64,000 nt of DNA from an uncultured Lachnospiraceae bacterium (GCA_910577175.1 CAJTLU010000010.1:40642-104641), one strand, 5' to 3'. Positions 41,701 through 51,033 are shown, numbered from the stretch's first letter. Notes: a model not told the origin generated them from the letters alone. A program made the numbers and translations.

Positions 41701-43176
41701 TTAGAATCTGAAATATAAAAACGGATTATAGGACGCATCGACCAGATATGCAACCGACAATACCATAATTACCACAACAAAAATACTCAATGCTGTCTGA
41801 TACCACTTCTTTTCGAGGACAAACTTTCCTGCAAGCCGCGCCGGAAGCTCCGTGCTTCCGACTATCATAATCAGAAGCGGTACGGCAAAGCCTAAGAGCA
41901 GATAAACGGCTTCGTTGTTGCAGAGAAGATTCCCTGCCGCACCAAACATGCTCTTCAGGTAGCCGATACCCCGTCCAAAGTCTTCAAACGCAAACAGTAC
42001 CCAGCCAAGCCATACCAGTAAAATGGTATACAGCCAGCTTACAAATGCCGGAAGACGTTGCAGGAGCTTGCCAAGAAACAGCTTTTCCATAATAATGAAA
42101 AATCCGAAATAAATGCCCCATACAACAAAGTTCCAGCTTGCACCGTGCCAAAAGCCGGTTGCCAGCCATACAACCGCAAGGTTTAATACCTGACGTGGAA
42201 CACGGACACGGTTTCCGCCAAGCGGAATATACAGGTACTCCCGGAACCATGTCCCAAGGGAAATATGCCAACGGCGCCAGAACTCCGAAATACTCTTCGA
42301 CACATACGGATAACGGAAATTCTCTGGAAAATGGAAGCCGAACATCGCTCCCAGACCGATTGCCATGTCCGAATAACCCGAAAAGTCAAAATAAATCTGA
42401 AACGCATAGGCGGTAATTCCAAGCCATGCCATCACGACCGGAATCTGTTCCGGCGCTCTTGCAGAAATATCATCCCAGAGCAGACCGATGGTATTTGCAA
42501 GCAATACCTTTTTTCCGACACCGGTAACAAAGCGGCGGATACCATAAGAAAAGTCTTCCCAGGTTTCCTTCCGCGTCCTAAGCTCTTCTGCAATCGTTTG
42601 ATAACGCACAATCGGTCCTGCAATCAGCTGTGGGAACAATGCCACATAGGCGCCGAAGTTGATAATATTTTTCTGTGCCGTAGCGTCGCCGCGGTAAATG
42701 TCAAGCGTATACGACATCGTCTGGAAGGTATAAAACGAGATTCCGATTGGAAGCGCCAGCTTCTTCATTACAAAACCGGTTCCGAACACGTCATTGATGG
42801 TTTCCACCAAAAAGCCCGCATACTTAAAAAATCCCAGCAAACCAAGGTTAATGACAACCGATGAGCAGACAACTGCAATCGCACACCGATGATACTTTTT
42901 CTTTTTTGCCCTGGCAGCTTCATCTTCCGGCGACCCTGCCAGTACTCTGTCTGCCTCTGCTTCCTGTTTCCGGAACCGCTCTACCAAAAGTCCGTGGCTG
43001 TAGTCTACGAGCGTAGAAAACAGCATCAGTACCACATAGACTGGTTCGCCCCAGGCATAGAAAAACAGACTTGCAAAAAAGAGCACCGCATTTTTTAAAC
43101 AACGCGGCGCTGCAAAATACAGTATCAGCACAACCGGCAAAAACCGAAACAAAAACAAAAGACTACTGAATACCAT
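41701..43176 (-). CDS. MBOAT family membrane O-acyltransferase (DltB/AlgI type)
   Basis: 491 residues and about 10-12 membrane helices. The MBOAT core is clear: YTLDIYRGDATAQKN, LFPQLIAGPIVRYQ, FRYPYVSKSISEFWRRWHISLGTWF and NLAVVWLATGFWHGASWNFVVWG, the last with the catalytic His. It moves an acyl group (often acetyl) through the membrane onto a wall or exopolysaccharide with the DHHW partner. ATG 43176 follows AAAGGA with six-base spacing. It is the third gene of a four-gene operon with two lipoproteins; whether it is linked to the glycerol-phosphate polymer operon is unknown. Confidence 0.92.
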   Translation of the reverse strand: MVFSSLLFLFRFLPVVLILYFAAPRCLKNAVLFFASLFFYAWGEPVYVVLMLFSTLVDYSHGLLVERFRKQEAEADRVLAGSPEDEAARAKKKKYHRCAIAVVCSSVVINLGLLGFFKYAGFLVETINDVFGTGFVMKKLALPIGISFYTFQTMSYTLDIYRGDATAQKNIINFGAYVALFPQLIAGPIVRYQTIAEELRTRKETWEDFSYGIRRFVTGVGKKVLLANTIGLLWDDISARAPEQIPVVMAWLGITAYAFQIYFDFSGYSDMAIGLGAMFGFHFPENFRYPYVSKSISEFWRRWHISLGTWFREYLYIPLGGNRVRVPRQVLNLAVVWLATGFWHGASWNFVVWGIYFGFFIIMEKLFLGKLLQRLPAFVSWLYTILLVWLGWVLFAFEDFGRGIGYLKSMFGAAGNLLCNNEAVYLLLGFAVPLLIMIVGSTELPARLAGKFVLEKKWYQTALSIFVVVIMVLSVAYLVDASYNPFLYFRF

Positions 43177-43219
43177 ATCCATTCCTTTCTGCCGGTTCAC
43201 GGCAACTTTTTCTTATCAA

Positions 43220-43837
43220 TTACTCACCAAGTACCTCATGGATTACATTAGAAGCGCTCTTATTTGCCTCCGTCCATGCCTGAATTCGCTCTTCCTGCGT
43301 CAAATCCGTTAAATCCGTCGTATCCAGACCGCCAAGCATATAGAAAAATACATAATCGCCGACAGCCTCTACCACCGAGGCCTGAATAATCGGTATATTC
43401 ATCGGATACTGCAGCGTATCGTTCTTTAACTTATCCTGATAAGCCATAACCGCTTCCTTCAATGCCTCTGCATTGCCTTCTGTTGCGTGGAAGCCCGCAA
43501 ACGCCTCAACATGTACGCTCATCATCGGCCCCTCTCCTATTGCAGCATCATATAGGGAGGAATCTATCTCCATTACCTCTTTGTAGACATTCTCATCATA
43601 TGCCATTCGCGGTCTGTAATTCTCGCCATAAACGTCCTTCACCTTTGTAAGGATATCAGAAAGTACCTCCGACGGAGTTTTCTCCGGCTCCTGGGTTACA
43701 ACCGGGGTCGGGGTCAGGGTCGGAGTTACCGTCGGGGTCAGAGTCGGGTCTGCCTCGTCTTTCTTCTTCCCGCAGCCGCCCAGAACTGCTGCCATCATCA
43801 CCACGCCGATAGCTGCTATCACTAAATTCTTCCTCAT
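43220..43837 (-). CDS. DUF4358-type lipoprotein, copy 1
   Basis: 205 residues: basic N-terminus, hydrophobic region, lipobox LGGC, then a Pro/Thr linker (PTLTPTVTPTLTPTPVVT) and a globular domain with YGENYRPRMAYDENVYKEVM, GEGPMMSVHVEAF and YVFFYMLGGLD. These surface lipoproteins are common in Lachnospiraceae next to MBOAT/DHHW genes. Function is unknown; a role in the acylation complex is inferred from position. ATG 43837 follows AAAAGGAG. It is about 70-75% identical by eye to the next-upstream copy. Confidence 0.88.
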   Translation of the reverse strand: MRKNLVIAAIGVVMMAAVLGGCGKKKDEADPTLTPTVTPTLTPTPVVTQEPEKTPSEVLSDILTKVKDVYGENYRPRMAYDENVYKEVMEIDSSLYDAAIGEGPMMSVHVEAFAGFHATEGNAEALKEAVMAYQDKLKNDTLQYPMNIPIIQASVVEAVGDYVFFYMLGGLDTTDLTDLTQEERIQAWTEANKSASNVIHEVLGE

Positions 43838-43868
43838 GCTTCTCTCCTTTTCCGCTCTGCGCCTGTTT

Positions 43869-43908
43869 TTTATGGCGCCGTATTGTTCCAACAATATGGC
43901 GCCATAAA
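43869..43908. repeat. near-perfect palindrome between the two lipoprotein genes
   Basis: TTTATGGCGCCGTATTGTT, loop CC, AACAATATGGCGCCATAAA: a 19-bp stem with one G-U type pair. Followed on the transcribed strand by A, not T, so it is not a terminator; it may protect the upstream message. Confidence 0.8.
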
Positions 43909-43948
43909 CTACAGTATCAGCACAACCGTAAATTTCTTCCGACGTAAC

Positions 43949-44542
43949 TTACTCGCCAATTACTTCATGGATTACACCAGATGCAGCCTTATTTGCTTCT
44001 TCCCATGCCTTAATTGCCTCTTCATCCTCCATATCCATCGTATCCAGACCGCCGAGCATATAGAAAAATACATAATCGCCGACAGCTTCTACAACAGACG
44101 CCTGGATAATCGGCACATTCATCGGATACTGGAAAGTATCATTCTTTAAGGTATCCTGATAAGCGGTAAGAGCTTCTTTTAACGCATCCACATTTCCTTC
44201 CGTTGCATGGAAGCCTACAAACGCCTCAACATGCGCGCTCATCATAGGACCTTCTCCTGTGGCAGCATCATACAGGGAAGAATCCACTTTCATTACCTCA
44301 TTATAAAAGGTTTCATCATATGCCATTTGCGGTCTGTAATTCTCACCATAAGCTTCCTTCACCTTCGCAAGGATATCAGAAAGCACCTCGGACGGAGCCT
44401 GCTCCGGCTCCTGGGTTACAACCGGGGTAGGGGTAGGGGTCAGACTCGGGTCTGCCTCATCCTTTTTCTTCCCACAGCCGCCCAGAACTGCTGCTATCAT
44501 CACTACGCCTACACCTGCTACCACTAAATTCTTCTTTTTCAT
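43949..44542 (-). CDS. DUF4358-type lipoprotein, copy 2
   Basis: 197 residues: MKKKNLVVAGVGVVMIAAVL, lipobox GGC, a shorter Pro/Thr linker, and the same globular domain as its neighbour (YGENYRPQMAYDETFY, GEGPMMSAHVEAF, YVFFYMLGGLDTMD). It is the first gene of the operon, with GGAGG before ATG 44542. The two copies are probably a tandem duplication; the linker and the C-terminal acidic tail differ most. Confidence 0.88.
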   Translation of the reverse strand: MKKKNLVVAGVGVVMIAAVLGGCGKKKDEADPSLTPTPTPVVTQEPEQAPSEVLSDILAKVKEAYGENYRPQMAYDETFYNEVMKVDSSLYDAATGEGPMMSAHVEAFVGFHATEGNVDALKEALTAYQDTLKNDTFQYPMNVPIIQASVVEAVGDYVFFYMLGGLDTMDMEDEEAIKAWEEANKAASGVIHEVIGE

Positions 44543-44647
44543 ATTGTCCTCCTTTTCCGCATTGCGGTTGCTTTCTTTTTTTGCAGATTTTTGTTCCTGC
44601 TAACATTATGACGAAGTTACTCGGATTCTGGTTCCGGAAAACACAAA

Positions 44648-46411
44648 TTATTCACATTTTCCCTGCGTCTGCTGTCCGCTGTAATATAATTTGCTATAAA
44701 AACCTCCCTGTGCAAGCAGCTCCTTATGTGTTCCCTGCTCGATAATATCGCCGTCCTTCATAACCAGAATGACATCCGCCTCACGGATTGTAGAGAGGCG
44801 GTGCGCCACAATAAAGCTGGTCCTTCCCTTCATCATTTTATGGAATGCCTTCTGAATCCGCACTTCCATTCTCGTATCAATCGAAGAGGTAGCTTCGTCC
44901 AGAATCAGCATCGGCGGCAGGCACAGCATAACCCTCGCAATACAGAGAAGCTGTTTCTGGCCCTGCGAAAGATTCCCGCCGTCCTCAGCAATGATTGTCT
45001 CATACCCCTGCGGCATACGCCGGATAAAATTATGTGCATAGGAGGCTTTTGCCGCCTCTTCAATTTCCTCTTTCGTCGCATCCGGTCTTCCATAGGCAAT
45101 ATTTTCTGCAATTGTTCCGGATTTTAACCATGTTTCCTGCAATACCATACCATAATTTGCCCGCAGCGACTCCCTGGTAATATCACGGATATCCGCTCCC
45201 TCTACGGTAATCGCCCCCCCGTTCACGTCATAAAAACGCATAAGCAGATTGATTAACGTCGTTTTCCCGCAGCCAGTCGGCCCTACAATCGCCACACGCT
45301 GTCCCGGCTTTACCGAAAGCGTCACGTCCTTTAACAGCGGAACCTCCGGCACATAGGAAAATGCCACATGCTGCAGCGCCACATTGCCCTCTGCCTCCTT
45401 TAGCACGAGTGCGCCTTCCTTGTCCGGTGTCTGCGGCTCTTCATCCAGAAGGTCAAAGACACGTTTTGCAGAGGCAAGCGCATTCTGCAGCTCTGTAATG
45501 ACGGAAGAAATCTCATTAAACGGCTTCGTATACTGGTTGGCATACGATAAAAAGCACGAAAGCTGCCCGACAGAAATACCGCCGGCAAGGGCTACAAAGC
45601 CGCCGAAAATCCCGACTCCGGCATAAACCAGACCGTTTACAAAGCGGGTGCAGGGATTCGTCAGCGAGGAAAAGAACACAGCACGGATGCTGACGTCCTT
45701 TAGCCGGTGGTTTACGTCGTAAAAACGCTCTTTCGCCGTCTCTTCATAGCTGAACGCCGTCACTATCTTCTGGTTTCCGGTTAACTCCTCCACAAGAGAC
45801 GTCATTTCTGCGCGCACCTGCGACTGCGCCCGGAACATCGAATAGGTCCTCTTTGCAATAAATGCCGCTACAAAAAGGGAAACCGGAGTCAGCACTACTA
45901 CAAGGAGCGCAATCTGGATATGGATGGAAAGCATAAACCCAAGTGTCGCAAGAATTGTCACGATACCGGTAAACAGCTGGGAAAAGCCCATCAAAAGACC
46001 ATCGGAAAGCTGGTCGATATCCGTTACAATCCGGCTTAAGGTATCCCCGTTCGGGTGGGAATCCAGATAGCTTAACGGAAGCTCCTGCACATGACTGTAT
46101 ACCTTTGCCCTCAAATCACACACTACATGGTAGGCAATCCGGTTGTTGCACAGGCTCATCACCCAGTTAGAGAGCGCCATAATTCCCACAACAACCAAAA
46201 ACTGTATCAAAATCGGCGTAATCGCCGAAAAGTTCACCCTGCCCTCCGCTATCACATGGTCGATGGCATCTCCGGTCAGTACCGGCGCATACAAGGTAGT
46301 AATCACCGTAACTACGGCAAATGCCAGGGAAAGCAGAAGCAGTCCCATATATGGTTTTATCAAAGCGATTACCCGGTAAAGAGTCGTCGCATTTCCGCTT
46401 TTCTTTTTCAT
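44648..46411 (-). CDS. heterodimeric ABC exporter subunit, canonical half
   Basis: 587 residues: six membrane helices then a nucleotide-binding domain with Walker A GPTGCGKTT, signature LSQGQKQ, and Walker B MLILDEATSSID with the catalytic Glu. The lead-in TLYRVIALIKPYMGLLLLSL is typical of MdlB/LmrA-type multidrug or lipid exporters. It overlaps the partner gene by four bases (ATGA), so the subunits are translated together and probably form a heterodimer. Confidence 0.92.
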   Translation of the reverse strand: MKKKSGNATTLYRVIALIKPYMGLLLLSLAFAVVTVITTLYAPVLTGDAIDHVIAEGRVNFSAITPILIQFLVVVGIMALSNWVMSLCNNRIAYHVVCDLRAKVYSHVQELPLSYLDSHPNGDTLSRIVTDIDQLSDGLLMGFSQLFTGIVTILATLGFMLSIHIQIALLVVVLTPVSLFVAAFIAKRTYSMFRAQSQVRAEMTSLVEELTGNQKIVTAFSYEETAKERFYDVNHRLKDVSIRAVFFSSLTNPCTRFVNGLVYAGVGIFGGFVALAGGISVGQLSCFLSYANQYTKPFNEISSVITELQNALASAKRVFDLLDEEPQTPDKEGALVLKEAEGNVALQHVAFSYVPEVPLLKDVTLSVKPGQRVAIVGPTGCGKTTLINLLMRFYDVNGGAITVEGADIRDITRESLRANYGMVLQETWLKSGTIAENIAYGRPDATKEEIEEAAKASYAHNFIRRMPQGYETIIAEDGGNLSQGQKQLLCIARVMLCLPPMLILDEATSSIDTRMEVRIQKAFHKMMKGRTSFIVAHRLSTIREADVILVMKDGDIIEQGTHKELLAQGGFYSKLYYSGQQTQGKCE

Positions 46412-48156
46412 GCGCTCTCCTCCTCTGTTGACTCCTGCGACTGACAGATTTCCCGGTAAACCGCACAGTCACGGTACAGGTCACAATGGGTTCCGATACC
46501 TGCCACCTCGCCGTCCTCCAGTACAATAATCAGGTCGGCATTCTGGATAGTTGCCGTACGCTGTGAAACCATAAATACCGTCATACCTTTCGTGCGTTCG
46601 GAAATCGCTTTCCGCAGCGCCGCATCCGTTGCAAAGTCTAACGCCGAAGCGCTGTCGTCCAGAATCAGAATCTCCGGCTTCCGTACTAACGCCCTTGCAA
46701 TCGTCAGACGCTGTCTTTGCCCGCCGGAAAGATTTCTTCCTCCCTGCGACAGCTTATAGTCCAGCCTTCCTTCTTTGGTATCGACAAACTCCTTCGCCTG
46801 CGCGATAGAAAGCGCCTCTTCAATTTCCTCGTCCGTAGCGTCCGCCTTGCCCCAGCGCATATTATCACGGATGGTTCCTGAAAACAGAACCGCCCTCTGG
46901 GGAACAATGCCGATTTTATGGCGCAGCTCCTGCTGCGGGTAATCCCGCACATCGACGCCGTTAATTAGAAGCGAGCCTGCCGTCACATCATAAAACCGCG
47001 GCAGAAGATTGACTAACGTCGACTTACCAGAACCCGTACCGCCGATAATTCCTATTGTCTGTCCGCGCTGTACGGAAAAATCCAGATTCGACAGCGCCTC
47101 CTCCTTTGCGCCCGGATAGGCAAAGGAAACACCGGAAAAGCAGACGGCCGGCGCATTACTCTTTTCCCGCACGCCAGCTGCCGCCAGCTCTCCTTCTTCC
47201 TTATCTAATACGGTCGGCTGCAAGGCAAGTACCTCGTTAATTCTCTTTGCAGAAGCTACCGCCTTTGTAAAGGAAACAATCAGAACCTGCAGCGCTACCA
47301 GCGCATTTAAAATCTGCGTCATGTAATTGACAAGTGCAATTACTTCTCCCTGCGTAATCACGCCTGCATCTACTTCCTTGCCGCCCTGCAGGATAATTGC
47401 AGCAATGGCAAGGTTTACTACTACATACGTCAGCGGATTCATCACCGCAGAAACCTTTCCGACCCGCTTCTGCAGCCGTAAAAGCTCTGCACAGTCCCCG
47501 CAGAACTCCTCCGTTTCGTCCTTCTGTCTGCCGAACGCCCGGATTACCCTTGCCCCGTTTAAGCCCTCGCGCGTTGCAAGCGATATTTTATCTAACGCCT
47601 TCTGTGCTTTGGAATACATCGGTATCGTTAAAACCATGATTCCATAAATAATCAGCGCTAACACCGGTGCGGCAACCACAAAAATCAGGGCTACCTTTAC
47701 ATTTACCAGAAACGCCGCAATCAGGGCACCGATGACAATAAACGGAGAACGCAGGAAAAGACGAAGAATCATATTGACACCCGCCTGCACCTGGTTCATG
47801 TCGTTTATAATCCTTGTAACCAGCGTAGAGGTTCCTGCCTTGTCAAGCTCCGCATAGGAAAGGCGGTTCATATGGGCAAATAAATCATCCCGCAGCTCCG
47901 TTCCAAATCCGGCGGAAGCCTTTGCAGCAAAGTATTGCGCAATCAGCGAGCAAACAAGCCCGAGCACACCGAACAAAATCAAAATCAATGCAGCCCTGTA
48001 AATGTAGGACTTGTCTTCGTTCGCAATACCGTTGTCAATCATATCCGCCATAACAAGAGGTACCAGCAGCTCAAAAAATGCCTCCAGCATTTTAAACAGC
48101 GGTCCGATGACACTTTCCTTTTTGTAATTCTTCAAATAACGCACTAACTGAAACAT
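46408..48156 (-). CDS. heterodimeric ABC exporter subunit with degenerate catalytic site
   Basis: 582 residues with the same layout: membrane helices (MFQLVRYLKNYKK lead-in), then Walker A GGTGSGKST, signature LSGGQRQ, and Walker B EILILDDSASALD. The catalytic Glu after the Walker B Asp is Asp here, a known mark of the degenerate site in heterodimeric ABC exporters such as TM287/288. AAGGAG precedes the start; the promoter upstream is perfect. Confidence 0.92.
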   Translation of the reverse strand: MFQLVRYLKNYKKESVIGPLFKMLEAFFELLVPLVMADMIDNGIANEDKSYIYRAALILILFGVLGLVCSLIAQYFAAKASAGFGTELRDDLFAHMNRLSYAELDKAGTSTLVTRIINDMNQVQAGVNMILRLFLRSPFIVIGALIAAFLVNVKVALIFVVAAPVLALIIYGIMVLTIPMYSKAQKALDKISLATREGLNGARVIRAFGRQKDETEEFCGDCAELLRLQKRVGKVSAVMNPLTYVVVNLAIAAIILQGGKEVDAGVITQGEVIALVNYMTQILNALVALQVLIVSFTKAVASAKRINEVLALQPTVLDKEEGELAAAGVREKSNAPAVCFSGVSFAYPGAKEEALSNLDFSVQRGQTIGIIGGTGSGKSTLVNLLPRFYDVTAGSLLINGVDVRDYPQQELRHKIGIVPQRAVLFSGTIRDNMRWGKADATDEEIEEALSIAQAKEFVDTKEGRLDYKLSQGGRNLSGGQRQRLTIARALVRKPEILILDDSASALDFATDAALRKAISERTKGMTVFMVSQRTATIQNADLIIVLEDGEVAGIGTHCDLYRDCAVYREICQSQESTEEESA

Positions 48157-48250
48157 AAAAACTCCTTTTTGAAAAGGCAGTACGGTTTCCGATGCAAATT
48201 ACAAAATCACAAAGCAAGATACCTTTCTGCCGAAATTTTTACTAACCCCG

Positions 48251-48279
48251 ATTATAGCAAAAAGTGGTAATTGTGTCAA
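48251..48279 (-). promoter_or_regulatory. consensus sigma-A promoter of the ABC exporter pair
   Basis: Minus strand TTGACA, 17 bases, TATAAT, about 95 bases before the first ABC gene. On the opposite strand TATAAT at 48292-48297 may serve the KilA-N gene; its minus-35 region overlaps this one. Confidence 0.9.
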
Positions 48280-48332
48280 CGCAGACGCTAATATAATAGT
48301 AACTGAATATACGGCAGTCAAGGAGAACTCGG

Positions 48333-49196
48333 ATGTCCGGAAAAGCAAGAAAGGAAGTCCTTCATGCCAAAGGTATGAAAATCGGGATTTATACAACGGA
48401 TTTTGAGAATGAATTTATTTCTCTGACAGATATCGCAAAATACAAAAGTGATACTCCGAATGCAGTCATTTGTAATTGGATGTGCAACGGCAAAACACTG
48501 GAATTTCTCGGATTATGGGAGCAGCTTCATAATCCGGCGTTTTGGCCGCACGGATTCGAGGAGTTCCAAAAGCAGGCAGAGCTTGATGCCTTTACTATGT
48601 CCCCGAAAAAGTGGATTGACGGCGTAAATGCAGCCGGTATTGTCAACAAGCCGGGACGTTACGGCGGAACCTATGCCCATTCCGACATTGCATTTGAGTT
48701 TGCCTCCTGGATTTCGGCAGAATTTAAGCTTTATATTATGAAGGATTACAAACGCTTAAAAACAGGAGATAACAGCCGCCTTTCCTTAAGCTGGAATCTG
48801 AACCGGGAAATTGCAAAGCTGAATTACCGGATTCATTCAGATGCAATCAAGGGAAAGCTGATTCCGCCAGAGCTGACCGCAGAGCAGCTCGGTCATACCT
48901 ACGCCAATGAAGCCGACCTGCTGAACGTAGCCTTATTCGGATTAACTGCAAAGCAATGGAGGGAGCTGAACCCTGGAAAAAAGGGAAATATGCGGGATGA
49001 AGCCACCATTCATCAGCTTCTGGTTCTCGCCAATATGGAAAGCTATAATGCCGTGCTGATCGGTCAGGGAAAACCGCAGGAGGAACGGCTGGTACTTTTG
49101 CATACCCTGGCAGTCCGGCAGATGCAGACAATGGGAGCACTCGGTATTCACGGGCTTCAAGGGCTCCAAAATACAACTGTTACAGAGAAAGGGTAG
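48333..49196 (+). CDS. KilA-N domain protein
   Basis: 287 residues. The first ~145 match the KilA-N DNA-binding fold found in phage and chromosomal proteins: a beta-strand start (KGMKIGIYTTDFENEFISLTDIAKYK), NWMCNGKTLEFLGLWEQLHNP, and GTYAHSDIAFEFASWISAEFKLYIMKDYKRL. The helical C-terminal half (about 150-280) is Leu/Glu-rich and not recognised. KilA-N proteins often act as phage antirepressors, but no phage genes are nearby. AAGGAGAA precedes the ATG. It lies 195 bases before the flagellin 2 gene. Confidence 0.88.
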   Translation: MSGKARKEVLHAKGMKIGIYTTDFENEFISLTDIAKYKSDTPNAVICNWMCNGKTLEFLGLWEQLHNPAFWPHGFEEFQKQAELDAFTMSPKKWIDGVNAAGIVNKPGRYGGTYAHSDIAFEFASWISAEFKLYIMKDYKRLKTGDNSRLSLSWNLNREIAKLNYRIHSDAIKGKLIPPELTAEQLGHTYANEADLLNVALFGLTAKQWRELNPGKKGNMRDEATIHQLLVLANMESYNAVLIGQGKPQEERLVLLHTLAVRQMQTMGALGIHGLQGLQNTTVTEKG

Positions 49197-49213
49197 TTTT
49201 TTACATTTTTCTA

Positions 49214-49241
49214 TAAAGTAATACGGGTTCCCTGCCGATAT
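49214..49241 (+). promoter_or_regulatory. sigma-28 promoter of flagellin 2
   Basis: TAAAG (49214-49218), 15 bases, GCCGATAT (49234-49241), an almost perfect sigma-28 promoter. The leader is about 145 bases long. Confidence 0.87.
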
Positions 49242-49268
49242 AGCTAATAGCAAATGAAACACAGCTGT

Positions 49269-49284
49269 ACTGAAAGGACTCAGT
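49269..49284 (+). promoter_or_regulatory. flagellin 2 leader hairpin 1 (putative CsrA site)
   Basis: ACTGA-AAGGAC-TCAGT: 5-bp stem, loop AAGGAC. Same place and stem core as hairpin 1 of flagellin 1, where the loop is ACGGAT. Confidence 0.65.
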
Positions 49285-49291
49285 TATCACC

Positions 49292-49303
49292 CGAACGGAT
49301 TCG
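49292..49303 (+). promoter_or_regulatory. flagellin 2 leader hairpin 2 (putative CsrA site)
   Basis: CGA-ACGGAT-TCG: short stem, loop ACGGAT. Same place and stem core as hairpin 2 of flagellin 1, where the loop is AAGGAC. Confidence 0.6.
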
Positions 49304-49392
49304 AGGCGCTGTATTCATTCGAAAACAACCTATCAAAATAAAAAACATGCTCGGGACAAAAGGGCAAATCCAGCTATCGGGAGGTAACAACT

Positions 49393-51033
49393 ATGGCTAT
49401 GATTGTTCAACATAATATGCAGGCGATGAACGCCAATCGTATGCTTGGCACCGTTACTAAAAGTCAGGCAAAATCCACAGAAAAGCTTTCTTCGGGCTAC
49501 CGCATCAACCGCGCCGCTGACGACGCAGCCGGTCTTGCTATTTCTGAAAAGATGCGTTCCCAGATTCGTGGTCTTACACAGGCTTCCACCAATGCGGAGG
49601 ACGGTATTTCCTTAATCCAGACCGCAGAGGGCGCCTTAAACGAATCCCATAGCATTTTACAGAGAATGCGTGAGCTTGCGGTACAGGCAGCCAACGGCAC
49701 CGAGACCGATGACGACCGCGATAATATCCAGGACGAAATCGAGCAGCTGCAGGATGAGCTCGACCGTATTGCAGAAACGACCGAGTTCAATACAATGAGG
49801 CTTCTTGACGGCTCCTTTGACGGTACAAATACTTCTACCACCTCTTCAGGACCGAAGTACGGACAGTATGACGGAAAATTCGGCTTCTTTATTACTTCGG
49901 ACGTTGCAGGGGTTCAGATTGATAATAATGTCAATGCTACCGCAGGCGGCGAGTCTGCTATCTGGGATGCTACCGGCAAGATTCTGACCATCAGCCTTGC
50001 AGAGAATAAGACCTATACGCAGGCAGACATTGACAACCTGATTAAGAACGCAAAGCAGGAAGACTCTACCGCAACAAACTCCCCTGCTAATATCACCGTA
50101 AAGCTTGCAACCGGCGTTTACACGGCTACCGCTGCCAACGTCGGGCAAACCACTCCTACCGTTGCCGGTACCAAGGCTTCGGCAGAAGAAACTCTTGTAA
50201 CCGCAAACTTTGTCGGTGCTGATAAGATAAAAATTACCTCCAACAAGTACGGCGCTGATTACAACATCGATATCAAGTTTATGTTCGATGCAGATGCCGG
50301 TAAGGAAGAAGCCGTTCTTTCCACGGCTCCGGTTTATAATATGGCAGGCGGAGACGTTGCCGGCGCAGTACCAACACCTTCGGGCTATGAACTCCACTTA
50401 CAGTCCGGCAAAGAATATACGGCAGAGGATATCGAAGACCTTCTGGCAACCGCAGGACTGAACGTACGCGTGGAATTAAGCGGTACGGACGCTCCGGGTA
50501 CCGACGAACCGAATACCCTCTTTGTAACGGACTCCAATACGAGCAAGCTGATCAGCTTAACAGGCGGTACAGGACTCGGTGATGACGATGCATTCCTGAA
50601 CCAGAGCAATTATGACAGTGTTGCTTCTTCTGGCGGCATGACCTTACAGGTTGGTGCAAACGAAGGTCAGACCATGAGCTTCAGCATCAGCGATATGAGC
50701 GCTTCCGCACTTGGCATCAGCGGCAACAATGTCCGCGTAGATACACAGGATCGTGCGTCCTCCTGTATCGGAGCCATTGACGAGGCAATCCGTCGGGTTT
50801 CCAAACAGCGTTCCATGCTTGGTGCTGTTCAGAACCGCTTAGAGCATACCATCGCAAACCTGGATACTTCCGCAGAGAACCTGCAGACCGCAGAGTCCCG
50901 TATCCGCGATGTCGATATGGCAACCGAGATGGTGGAATACAGCAAGTACAATATTCTTTCCCAGGCTTCCCAGTCCATGCTGGCACAGGCGAACCAGTCA
51001 ACGCAGGGTGTACTTTCCCTCTTACAGGGCTAA
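49393..51033 (+). CDS. fliC: flagellin 2
   Basis: 546 residues; close relative of flagellin 1, with near-identical D0/D1 ends (MAMIVQHNMQAMNANRM, RLEHTIANLDTSAENLQ, ending SLLQG) and a clearly homologous but diverged middle (for example TSSGPKYGQYDGKFGFFI against the other's version). LQRMRELAVQAANGT is present. The sigma-28 promoter, leader hairpins and GGGAGG site mirror flagellin 1. It is on the other strand, about 20 kb away, and both may contribute to the filament. Confidence 0.97.
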   Translation: MAMIVQHNMQAMNANRMLGTVTKSQAKSTEKLSSGYRINRAADDAAGLAISEKMRSQIRGLTQASTNAEDGISLIQTAEGALNESHSILQRMRELAVQAANGTETDDDRDNIQDEIEQLQDELDRIAETTEFNTMRLLDGSFDGTNTSTTSSGPKYGQYDGKFGFFITSDVAGVQIDNNVNATAGGESAIWDATGKILTISLAENKTYTQADIDNLIKNAKQEDSTATNSPANITVKLATGVYTATAANVGQTTPTVAGTKASAEETLVTANFVGADKIKITSNKYGADYNIDIKFMFDADAGKEEAVLSTAPVYNMAGGDVAGAVPTPSGYELHLQSGKEYTAEDIEDLLATAGLNVRVELSGTDAPGTDEPNTLFVTDSNTSKLISLTGGTGLGDDDAFLNQSNYDSVASSGGMTLQVGANEGQTMSFSISDMSASALGISGNNVRVDTQDRASSCIGAIDEAIRRVSKQRSMLGAVQNRLEHTIANLDTSAENLQTAESRIRDVDMATEMVEYSKYNILSQASQSMLAQANQSTQGVLSLLQG

